From Pseudomonadota bacterium (GTDB taxonomy: Bacteria > Pseudomonadota > Gammaproteobacteria > Burkholderiales > Burkholderiaceae): a stretch of 13,867 nt of DNA. The notes beneath the pieces were generated by a model that worked only from the letters and a program-made list of their open reading frames with translations, searched no databases and was not told where the DNA came from. Each line of letters begins with the position of its first letter. Position 1 is the stretch's first letter. Below are positions 1 through 5,213 of this stretch, one piece after another. The translations under genes and the position numbers were made by a program. The stretch covers positions 1 to 13,867 of the forward strand of contig JAEZQX010000299.1 of NCBI GenBank assembly GCA_023441105.1, written 5' to 3'.

Positions 1-850
1 GGTCCGGGTCGTCGACGGCCCGGACCCGCAACTCGGCGATCCAGTTGACCAGCGAACGGCCGCCGCCGGCGGCCTCCGCCGATATCGGATAAGCGACGAA
101 CTTCTGGTCGGCGTGGCCGGCCCATGCCATCGAACGGCCGGTCAGGTACGGTTGCGCCTCGGTGCAGGCACGCCACAGCATCCGGCCGGAAAACTTCGGC
201 AGTCCTTCGTGCGGATAGAACAGGCGGCGCGCAGCCGAGTGGATGCCATCGGCAGCCACCAGCAGATCGCCGCGGAAGGTGGACAGCGCGGCACCGGTGT
301 CGCGGTCGGTGAAGCCCGCCGTCACGCCCTGCTCGTCCTGCTCGAAACCGGACAGCACGTGGCCGGTATGGATCGCATCGGCACCGAGCCGTTCCAGCGC
401 CGCGCGATAGAGGATCATGTGCAGCTCGCCGCGGTGGATCGAATATTGAGGCACCAGGTAGCCGGCCGCGAGGCCGCGAGGCTCCTGCCAGATGCGCTGG
501 CCGAACTTGTTCACATAGATGAGCTCGGCGGTCTCGATGCCGGTGCGCGCCAGCGCCGGCTGCAGTCCCAGCTCCTGCAGCACCAGCACCGAGCTTGGCT
601 GCAGGTTGATGCCGACGCCCAGCGCGCGCACCTCCCGGGCCGCCTCGAAGACCTCGACGTCGAGGCCGGCGCGATGCAGCGCCAGCGCTGCTGCCAGCCC
701 GCCAATGCCGCCACCGGCAACCAGGGCCTTGAGGCGGCCGCCGCGCGAGCCGCTCACAGCAGCAGGCGAGCTGTCGCCGCGCCGCAACCGGCTGCCGCCA
801 TCCATGTCGCCGCCGGAAGCCCGCGCGCCGCCCTCGCTTGTCGCTGCCAT
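1..850 (-). CDS. PhzS-like FAD-dependent monooxygenase (C-terminus outside window)
   Basis: Class A flavoprotein monooxygenase, expected to use FAD and NAD(P)H to hydroxylate an aromatic or heteroaromatic substrate in the cytoplasm. 283 codons are present and the reading frame runs off the window start. The Rossmann dinucleotide-binding motif GGGIGG lies at about residues 46-51, followed by the acidic end of the second strand (VEVFE). The second FAD motif, LLVAADGIHSAAR, lies around residue 200. The segments GVGINLQPSSV, PQYSIHRGELHMIL and SLVNWI closely resemble what I remember of PhzS, the phenazine 5-methyl-carboxylate monooxygenase, so the PhzS/salicylate-hydroxylase-like group fits. No phenazine genes are visible, so the substrate is unknown. 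The start at 850 has a good ribosome site (AAGGGG, 6 nt spacing). It gives an N-terminal extension of roughly 35 residues before the Rossmann fold; Met16 at 805 is an alternative. It follows the TspO-like gene by 46 bp on the same strand, probably as an operon. Confidence 0.85.
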   Translation of the reverse strand, partial: MAATSEGGARASGGDMDGGSRLRRGDSSPAAVSGSRGGRLKALVAGGGIGGLAAALALHRAGLDVEVFEAAREVRALGVGINLQPSSVLVLQELGLQPALARTGIETAELIYVNKFGQRIWQEPRGLAAGYLVPQYSIHRGELHMILYRAALERLGADAIHTGHVLSGFEQDEQGVTAGFTDRDTGAALSTFRGDLLVAADGIHSAARRLFYPHEGLPKFSGRMLWRACTEAQPYLTGRSMAWAGHADQKFVAYPISAEAAGGGRSLVNWIAELRVRAVDDPD

Positions 851-896
851 CGATCGCCCCTTGCATCGCGCAAGTCGTCCAACCCCGGCAGCAATG

Positions 897-1673
897 TTAT
901 CCGGTTGATCCCGGTCGGGCTTGAGTGGCAGTCAGCCAGATCGTCTGGGCCACCAGCAGGCCGGCAGCGATTGCAGCCGCCATCGCCATCGTCTCCGCGC
1001 CTGGAAGATCGCTGTCGGACTGCTTGACATAGACCGCGGCCAGTCCCCAGATCCCGGCGAAGGCGAACGCCAGGTTGCCGCGCATCCGGCGGTTCCCGGC
1101 CAGCAGCAGCAGTACCGCGCCGGTCAGCAGCAACAGGCTCCACCACAGCATGTCGCTGGTCGACAGCAGGCGGTAGGCGACGATGACCTGGGCGAGATTC
1201 AGGAATGCCGCCAGACCGAGCCAGCCGGCGTGCAGCGACAGCGGCAGCAGCCCAATCCAGGCCAAAGCGGTCGAGCGCGGCCGCTCCCGCGCCAGGATGT
1301 CGGCGCAGTAGAGCAGGCACGCCAGGGCGAGCCATATCACCGCCAGGGCGAGCCAGAACAGCTGCATCGGGAACACGATCATCCAGGACGCGGTCAGCGC
1401 GAAGCCGAGGCCGGCCACCGGCGCGACGCGGCGCAACGCTGCACCCTTGCGCGAGCCGACGAGGAATGCCTGCCAGAAGCCGAAGACCACGTCCAGGAGA
1501 AAGATCGGTCCCCAGATCGCGAAGGCGTAGCCGGCTGCGACGATCAGCGTCGGATAACGATCGGAAACGGTTCCGTTGTCGGGCCCGAAGGCACCTCGCT
1601 CTGAAAACCAGGCGACCAGCGGCATGGCGAGCGCGCACAGGAAAACGAGGTAACGCATCGCAGCGGAGGGCAT
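897..1673 (-). CDS. TspO/MBR-family-like multipass membrane protein
   Basis: Integral membrane protein of about 258 residues with seven to nine hydrophobic segments and almost no soluble domain. Two stretches resemble the longer relatives of the TspO/MBR (tryptophan-rich sensory protein) family: AGYAFAIWGPIFLL near residue 45, and LPLSLHAGWLGLAAFLN near residue 155. The latter matches the family's PFSxYxGW-like region. TspO proteins bind porphyrins and other hydrophobic ligands; no such role can be shown here, and the protein is longer than classical TspO (about 160 residues). The frame is open further upstream to a TTG at 1775, but that segment is Arg/Pro-rich and not membrane-like, so I chose the ATG at 1673. 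Its ribosome site is weak (AGAGCAG); Met at 1658 is an alternative. The PhzS-like monooxygenase follows after 46 bp. Family confidence is moderate; existence of the gene is near certain. Confidence 0.68.
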   Translation of the reverse strand: MPSAAMRYLVFLCALAMPLVAWFSERGAFGPDNGTVSDRYPTLIVAAGYAFAIWGPIFLLDVVFGFWQAFLVGSRKGAALRRVAPVAGLGFALTASWMIVFPMQLFWLALAVIWLALACLLYCADILARERPRSTALAWIGLLPLSLHAGWLGLAAFLNLAQVIVAYRLLSTSDMLWWSLLLLTGAVLLLLAGNRRMRGNLAFAFAGIWGLAAVYVKQSDSDLPGAETMAMAAAIAAGLLVAQTIWLTATQARPGSTG

Positions 1674-1807
1674 CAGATCTGCTCTAGAGGCTGGCGGATC
1701 GGGCCGGGACGGGCGAAGTTGTCGAAGTTGCCGATATCGCCGCGCCGGCCGCCTAGCCCGCCGATGCCCAAGCAAGCGTGACGTTTGCAGCAGACAGGCG
1801 CCGCCGA

Positions 1808-1826
1808 TGCGGCAAACATTGCCGCA
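1808..1826. promoter_or_regulatory. Perfect inverted repeat in divergent intergenic region
   Basis: Arms TGCGGCAA and TTGCCGCA (8 bp, no mismatch) are separated by ACA. The repeat sits 24 bp before the ATG of the 133-aa gene, in the spacer between it and the divergent TspO-like gene. It could be a repressor operator or a hairpin in the 5' leader. No recognised binding-site family is matched. Confidence 0.4.
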
Positions 1827-1849
1827 GGTCCGATTCGACGAGGAGTGAC

Positions 1850-2251
1850 ATGTCCAACCAGATGTTCATGACCCCGCCGGTCGTCGTGGATGGCAGCGAG
1901 CTGGCGTTCGTGGGCGCGATCGAACCCGGCCGCGAGGCCGAGACCTTCGCCACCCTCCTCACCTTCGCCACTTTCTCGGAGAAGACGGAGGAAGTGCTCG
2001 ACGAGGCCTATGGCATCGAATGCGCCCGGACCGGCGCCGCCTGCAGGCTCAGCGAGGAGCGCTGGTACCAGCTCGCCAAGGAGTACTTCGACGAGTTCGT
2101 GGAACGGGTCCGTACCGGCACGCCCGAGGTGCTGCTCGGCCACTACCTCTGGCTCGAGCAGCACTTCTTCGCCAAGCACCGCGGCTACGAATCGTTGCGG
2201 GCCGTCATCGGCCGGCTGGTGAACACGCGCCAGGCAGTGACGCTGCACTGA
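1850..2251 (+). CDS. Hypothetical protein, 133 aa, family not recognised
   Basis: I do not recognise this protein. The start is well supported: GAGGAG lies 5 nt before the ATG at 1850. An upstream in-frame start at 1778 would add an Arg-rich stretch that looks like non-coding sequence. The product is acidic in its first half and looks soluble, with no signal peptide or membrane segment. It appears mainly helical: predicted helix-like stretches run from about residues 27-55 (EPGREAETFATLLTF...), 67-88 (LSEERWYQLAKEYFDEFVERV) and 94-127. Two cysteines lie around residues 56-65. It stands alone on its strand, divergent from the TspO-like gene and convergent with a response-regulator gene. Its ribosome-site leader shares a 14-nt identical block with the leader of the gene at 2940, hinting at common origin or control. 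Confidence 0.8.
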   Translation: MSNQMFMTPPVVVDGSELAFVGAIEPGREAETFATLLTFATFSEKTEEVLDEAYGIECARTGAACRLSEERWYQLAKEYFDEFVERVRTGTPEVLLGHYLWLEQHFFAKHRGYESLRAVIGRLVNTRQAVTLH

Positions 2252-2337
2252 ACCGCCCAACGGCGGCATCGGCGACGTCGACCACCCCGACCGCGACGAA
2301 TTCGACAGCCGCCGCCTGCCGCGGTCGGCGGGAACCC

Positions 2338-2733
2338 TCATCGTGATCGGGCCATCGCGCGCTGCAAGATGCGCTGGAGCTGGTCCGAGCCGCAAGGCTT
2401 GACGATATGCGCATCGAGCCCGGCGCCATCGGAGCGACGCAGGTCTTCGTCGCTGTCGTAGCCGGTCAGTGCCACGATGCTCAGGCTGCGCTGTCCCAGC
2501 AGCGTCAGCCGGCGCGCGACCTCGTAGCCATCCATGTCCGGCAGGCCGATGTCCAGCAGAACCAGCTGGTAGTCGTCGTCACGCACGTTGCGGATCGCGC
2601 TGCGCCCATCGTAGGCGATCCTGGCGTCATGGCCGCTGATGCCGACCAGCTCGGCCAGGCTGTGGGCGGTCTCGGGATCATCTTCGACAACCAGCACCTT
2701 CAGGCGCGGGTTGCCAATGCCTCGCTCTTCCAT
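2338..2733 (-). CDS. Stand-alone response regulator receiver protein (RR1)
   Basis: 131-residue single-domain CheY-like receiver with no DNA-binding or enzymatic output domain. The full phosphorylation site is present: acidic pair Glu17-Asp18 in LVVEDD, phospho-acceptor Asp61 in LVLLDIGLPDMDG, switch Thr90 in VALTGY, and Lys112 in IVKPC. It should be phosphorylated by a histidine kinase encoded elsewhere and act by protein-protein contact or as a phosphorelay intermediate. The start at 2733 has GGAGGA about 5 nt upstream; the longer frame to 2847 is not supported. It is clearly paralogous to the receiver at 4738-5163, sharing LDI-x-x-P-x-MDG-x-EVARRL, xxVxTGxDS and VVKPC-type segments. A possible promoter with a TATAAA box lies at about 2813-2818. 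It converges on the 133-aa gene and diverges from the Rho_N-domain gene. Confidence 0.9.
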   Translation of the reverse strand: MEERGIGNPRLKVLVVEDDPETAHSLAELVGISGHDARIAYDGRSAIRNVRDDDYQLVLLDIGLPDMDGYEVARRLTLLGQRSLSIVALTGYDSDEDLRRSDGAGLDAHIVKPCGSDQLQRILQRAMARSR

Positions 2734-2812
2734 CGTTCCTCCGTGCGGACGACGGCGTCCATGGCATCGAATCGGATGCATGCTCCCGCGCGGCCGTGCG
2801 CCGCTGCGCGTT

Positions 2813-2843
2813 TTTATAGAGGCCGTCCCGCTGATCGGCGCAA
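2813..2843 (-). promoter_or_regulatory. Weak candidate sigma-70 promoter for RR1
   Basis: Reading the minus strand, TATAAA (2813-2818) is preceded by TTGCGC (2838-2843) with a 19-bp spacer, longer than the usual 17. This is the only A+T-rich run in the divergent spacer, and it would give a leader of about 70 nt. Tentative. Confidence 0.3.
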
Positions 2844-2939
2844 GCAACTTCCGATCCCGGGCCTGGGCAGTCGAGTTCCGGCAGTGGGTACGGCCATTGC
2901 ACCGCTTCAGCCGGCCATGATTCGACGAGGAGGTACACC

Positions 2940-3266
2940 ATGCCGCAGCAAGCGTGGAGCAGCAAGCGCGAACGCCAGTACGATCACATCAAGCAGGGGC
3001 TCAAGAAACGCGGCAAGAGCGAGAAAGTCTCCGAGGAGATCGCCGCCCGCACCGTGAACAAGGAACGGGCGCGGCACGGCGAATCGAAGACCGCCAGTCC
3101 CTCGAGTACCAAGGACATCTCGTCCGGTCGCCGCGGCGGCCAGCGTTCGCATCGTGGCGAGGGTGGGCGGACCTACGCCCAGCTCTACAACGAAGCCAAG
3201 TCGCGGGGTATCAAGGGGCGCTCGAGCATGAACAAGCAGCAGCTCGCTGCTGCAGTCGGTCGCTGA
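2940..3266 (+). CDS. Rho_N-domain 'plasmid stabilization-like' small basic protein (DUF7218 type)
   Basis: 108-residue, very basic, cytoplasmic protein. The N-terminal part (about residues 1-62) carries KRERQYDHIKQ, EEIAARTVNKERAR and SPSSTKDISSGRRGG. This pattern is familiar from a widespread bacterial family usually annotated as plasmid stabilization protein or Rho termination factor-like. The C-terminal part (about residues 76-106, RTYAQLYNEAKSRGIKGRSSMNKQQL) is a Rho_N/LEM-like helix-extended-loop-helix that in other proteins binds nucleic acid. The family name should not be taken as function: nothing here indicates a plasmid or a toxin-antitoxin pair. The ribosome site GAGGAGGT is close to ideal, 5-6 nt before ATG. 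It is monocistronic, divergent from RR1 and convergent with the zinc-ribbon gene. Confidence 0.9.
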   Translation: MPQQAWSSKRERQYDHIKQGLKKRGKSEKVSEEIAARTVNKERARHGESKTASPSSTKDISSGRRGGQRSHRGEGGRTYAQLYNEAKSRGIKGRSSMNKQQLAAAVGR

Positions 3267-3280
3267 GGAATCGGCTTGCC

Positions 3281-3306
3281 GAGCCGGAGCGCAACCGCCC
3301 CGGCTC
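3281..3306. terminator. Candidate terminator hairpin between convergent genes
   Basis: Arms GAGCCGG (3281-3287) and CCGGCTC (3300-3306) enclose a 12-nt loop in the 51-bp gap between the convergent stop codons at 3266 and 3318. A short T-bearing stretch follows on the plus strand, but there is no proper T tract, so intrinsic termination is uncertain. Confidence 0.35.
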
Positions 3307-3317
3307 TTGCACCGCGC

Positions 3318-3605
3318 CTAAGCGGCGGTCGGCCAGATGCCTTCGGTGGTGGCCACCGGCTGGAAATCGGGGAACTCGAACTCTGCGCAGCAGGACGGGC
3401 AACGCAGGATGCCGACACCGGCCGGCGAAGGCAGGCGGCGCAGTCGCGACACGTCGCCCGCCACATAGCAATCCGGGCATGGCAATGGCGCAGATCCGTC
3501 GGTCTCGAGCGCGCCGTCGCACTTCGATAGGTACGCGTTGACCGATTCCATGCTGGTGCCCTTGTCCAGCAGATGGATGCGCATGGTTTCCCGGAGCAGG
3601 TTCAT
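3318..3605 (-). CDS. Small zinc-ribbon-like protein (two CxxC knuckles), 95 aa
   Basis: Small soluble protein with two Cys-x2-Cys pairs, LPCPDC (Cys43, Cys46) and LRCPSCC (Cys69, Cys72, Cys73), about 23 residues apart. This is the layout of a zinc ribbon, so it probably binds one Zn. The N-terminal about 35 residues look helical. I do not recognise a named family; possible roles are nucleic-acid or protein binding. The start at 3605 has a GAGGG at 8 nt. Met8 (3584), with GGGAAA upstream, and Met19 are alternatives, so the N-terminus is not certain. Upstream lies one of the clearest promoters in the window (3660-3688), with a perfect palindrome over the predicted transcription start, so the gene is probably transcribed alone and may be regulated. 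Confidence 0.75.
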   Translation of the reverse strand: MNLLRETMRIHLLDKGTSMESVNAYLSKCDGALETDGSAPLPCPDCYVAGDVSRLRRLPSPAGVGILRCPSCCAEFEFPDFQPVATTEGIWPTAA

Positions 3606-3633
3606 GACTTGGGCCCTCGTGCATCAGCCGCAA

Positions 3634-3656
3634 CGGTCCTGTCCTTGACAGGACCG
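3634..3656. promoter_or_regulatory. Perfect 10-bp-arm palindrome at predicted transcription start
   Basis: Arms CGGTCCTGTC (3634-3643) and GACAGGACCG (3647-3656) are fully complementary around a 3-nt centre (CTT). The element directly follows the -10 box of the zinc-ribbon promoter and would span roughly positions -3 to +20. It could be an operator or a leader RNA hairpin. As it also lies 80 bp past the DUF2628 stop it could help end that transcript, but there is no T tract. Confidence 0.55.
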
Positions 3657-3659
3657 ACC

Positions 3660-3688
3660 ATCATACGACTCGGTTAACGCTTCGACAA
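3660..3688 (-). promoter_or_regulatory. Sigma-70-type promoter of the zinc-ribbon gene
   Basis: On the minus strand, -35 TTGTCG (3683-3688, 4 of 6 to consensus), a 17-bp spacer and -10 TATGAT (3660-3665, 5 of 6). The predicted start is near 3653, giving a leader of about 48 nt to the ATG at 3605. The spacing and match are unusually good for such a G+C-rich region. Confidence 0.6.
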
Positions 3689-3735
3689 CCCGCGTAGGAA
3701 CCGACCCGGGGCACGGATCGACTTGCGGCAGTGGC

Positions 3736-4374
3736 TCAGCCTCCGCGTGCAGCCAACACGGTGTCGCCCGCAGGCCCGGACCCGCTCCGCGGGCCTCGAC
3801 CTTTGCCCTCGAGGCCGCCCGGCAGGGTCCGCCGCTCGTGGCGTGGCTGGCCGTCGCCGGCTCGATCGAGCGCCACCGCGGCAGGCGGCCGCACCGCCGG
3901 GGCCGGGGCTGGAGGGATTCCGTTGCCTGGGCGGCCCTGGGCTGCCGTCGTCTCCGGCGATGCCCGGGGCACTCCGGGCGACGGGCTCGTGATCGTATCC
4001 AGCGACAAAGCGCGCGCCACGGCGTCATCGGCGCTCAATGCGCGCAGGCAGGCGACCTGCGCGAAGCCACGCCGGAGCAGGTCGGCGTGCCGCCAGCGGT
4101 TGCCGTACAGGGCAGGCAGCAACCAGAGCGCCAGCACCGCCGCGATCATCAGCAGCCGAAACGACCACGACTGAATTTCGCCGGCTGCATTCCGGCCCGC
4201 GGTCGCCTCCGCGCCGATGACCAGCGCGGCGCCGATCAGCACCACCGTTGCCGGCACCGCGAGGCCGCGGAAGACGAGCCAGAAGACGCTGAAGCACAGC
4301 GCCGGCAGGCACGGCCCCTCCGGCACCGCCTCATAGCCGCGGGCCGGATGGAGATAGACATGGAAGGTCTTCAA
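3736..4374 (-). CDS. DUF2628-family membrane protein
   Basis: 212-residue protein whose first 125 residues follow the DUF2628 pattern. It opens FHVYLHP and continues to an amphipathic/hydrophobic hairpin (about residues 24-57, LCFSVFWLVFRGLAVPATVVLIGAA in part). A third membrane segment lies at about 72-91 and ends in the characteristic YGNRWRHADLLRRGF. Function of the family is unknown; it is an inner-membrane protein. No ATG fits the conserved N-terminus. The TTG at 4374 (M-K-T-F-H-V-Y) with GAGAG upstream is the likely start; the frame further upstream is non-coding in character. The last 80 or so residues are Pro/Gly/Arg/Ala-rich and probably disordered, an extension beyond the usual domain. 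Divergent from the 38-aa peptide gene. Confidence 0.8.
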   Translation of the reverse strand: MKTFHVYLHPARGYEAVPEGPCLPALCFSVFWLVFRGLAVPATVVLIGAALVIGAEATAGRNAAGEIQSWSFRLLMIAAVLALWLLPALYGNRWRHADLLRRGFAQVACLRALSADDAVARALSLDTITSPSPGVPRASPETTAAQGRPGNGIPPAPAPAVRPPAAVALDRAGDGQPRHERRTLPGGLEGKGRGPRSGSGPAGDTVLAARGG

Positions 4375-4440
4375 GGTAAACTCTCGGGCGGTCGGTCGCC
4401 AAAGGGTATGCGGCTGATTGCCGCCAAGTCCAGACCGCCA

Positions 4441-4506
4441 GTCGCCCGCAGGCGACCTTACGACCCTCACCCGACGTCTCCCCTCCGCTGGGCCATGACA
4501 ATGGCC
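4441..4506. other. Two short inverted repeats in the divergent spacer 4375-4587
   Basis: GTCGCC/GGCGAC around CGCA (4441-4456) and GGCCAT/ATGGCC around GACA (4491-4506), both perfect 6-bp arms with 4-nt centres, lie 35 bp apart between the divergent DUF2628 and 38-aa genes. They may be operators, but 6-bp arms are expected fairly often in G+C-rich sequence. I found no convincing promoter here. Confidence 0.25.
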
Positions 4507-4587
4507 GGGTGGCGCGTATTGGAGCGTCATGAACGACCCAAGCGGCGGCCCGCAGGCCCGCCGTCGAATCAGGAAGGATCCGCGACG

Positions 4588-4704
4588 ATGAGCGACAGCA
4601 TGATTTTTCTCTTTGGCGCGATCATGTATCTGATCGGCCTGGGTGCCATGCTGTTCAAGGACGAATTCGCCCGGCTGGGCCTGCGCCTGAGATCCCGGCG
4701 CTGA
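4588..4704 (+). CDS. 38-aa single-pass membrane peptide
   Basis: Very small ORF too short for usual gene finders. The product begins MSDSMIFLFGAIMYLIGLGAM: about 18 hydrophobic residues (5-22) form one transmembrane helix. It is followed by an acidic/basic amphipathic stretch and a strongly basic tail (GLRLRSRR), which predicts an inside-facing C-terminus. Ribosome site AGGA lies 9-10 nt before the ATG. It has its own stop just before a strong terminator-like hairpin (4711-4731), which supports a separate transcription unit. Membrane micropeptides of this type often modulate larger membrane complexes; no partner can be named here. It could also be a chance ORF, but the ribosome site, helix and terminator together argue for a real gene. 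Confidence 0.6.
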   Translation: MSDSMIFLFGAIMYLIGLGAMLFKDEFARLGLRLRSRR

Positions 4705-4710
4705 GCCTGA

Positions 4711-4731
4711 TCGCGGCGCCGTTCGCCGCGA
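4711..4731. terminator. Hairpin between convergent genes
   Basis: Perfect arms TCGCGGCG (4711-4718) and CGCCGCGA (4724-4731) with a 5-nt loop fill the 33-bp gap between the stop of the 38-aa gene (4704) and the stop of RR2 (4738). Position and symmetry suit a bidirectional terminator; the T tract is lacking on both strands. Confidence 0.5.
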
Positions 4732-4737
4732 CCTTGG

Positions 4738-5163
4738 TCACTGCGGCGATTCGATCGGCCGACGCTTCCTCTGCAGGCTGTCGGAAGCCCGCCTGAGCAC
4801 CTTCGAGAGCTGCTGCATCGTGCAGGGCTTGACCACGTGCTCGATGAAGCCGGCCGTGACCGACTGCACCATGTCCGCTTCCGAATCGCGCCCGGTCACC
4901 GCGACGATGTAGACCGTCTGCCGGCGCAGGAGCACCAGCCGGCGCGCGACCTCATGTCCGTCCATGCCCGGCATCTCGATGTCCAGGAGCGCGACGTCGA
5001 CGGGCGTCGATTGAGCGATTTCCAGCGCTCGCGCGCCGTGGTTGGCGACCAGCGGCTCGTGACCGAGCAGCCTGACCAGTTCGCCCATAGCCGCCGCAGC
5101 CTCCCCGTCATCGTCGACGACCAGGACCTGCAGCCGGGAATCGCTTCTGTCATCGAGGATCAT
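4738..5163 (-). CDS. Stand-alone response regulator receiver protein (RR2)
   Basis: 141-residue CheY-like receiver with no output domain. The acidic pocket is Asp17-Asp18 in LVVDDD, the phospho-acceptor Asp61 lies in ALLDIEMPGMDG, the switch Thr lies in VAVTGRDS, and the Lys in VVKPC. The C-terminal tail past the receiver is short and basic (QRKRRPIESPQ). It is the paralogue of RR1 (2338-2733), with the same 16-residue spacing from start to acidic pocket, which supports the ATG at 5163. This ATG has no ribosome site of its own. Instead it overlaps the stop of a 17-codon upstream ORF that has a strong one, so translation is probably coupled. In-frame TTG 5178, GTG 5175 and GTG 5199 are weaker alternatives. 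No histidine kinase is in the window. Confidence 0.88.
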   Translation of the reverse strand: MILDDRSDSRLQVLVVDDDGEAAAAMGELVRLLGHEPLVANHGARALEIAQSTPVDVALLDIEMPGMDGHEVARRLVLLRRQTVYIVAVTGRDSEADMVQSVTAGFIEHVVKPCTMQQLSKVLRRASDSLQRKRRPIESPQ

Positions 5164-5213
5164 GACCGTCGGCACCAACCGCCGAAGGCAAAGGGACACA
5201 GCAGGTGATGCAT
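5160..5213 (-). CDS. Putative 17-codon upstream ORF (leader peptide) coupled to RR2
   Basis: The minus strand carries GGAGGGAG (5216-5223), with GGAGG ending 5 nt before an ATG at 5213. The reading frame encodes MHHLLCPFAFGGWCRRS and stops with TGA at 5162-5160. This stop shares ATGA with the RR2 start at 5163. The strong ribosome site cannot serve RR2 directly because it lies over 50 nt away, and its spacing to in-frame GTG/TTG codons is also too long. The arrangement suggests translational coupling or a leader peptide. The two His and two Cys are notable but no ligand can be inferred. The ORF is short enough to be coincidental. Confidence 0.5.
   Translation of the reverse strand: MHHLLCPFAFGGWCRRS

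Noticed and set aside
1673..2395. 240-aa minus-strand frame
   Set aside because: Antisense to the 133-aa gene, which has a proper ribosome site and better composition.
2940..3266. Plasmid or toxin-antitoxin locus suggested by the 'plasmid stabilization' family name
   Set aside because: No partner gene, replication or partition gene nearby; the family is common on chromosomes and the name is historical.
3645..3650. Perfect TTGACA on the plus strand
   Set aside because: It is inside the palindrome, has no -10 box at 16-18 bp on that strand, and no plus-strand gene follows; the minus-strand promoter is the better reading.
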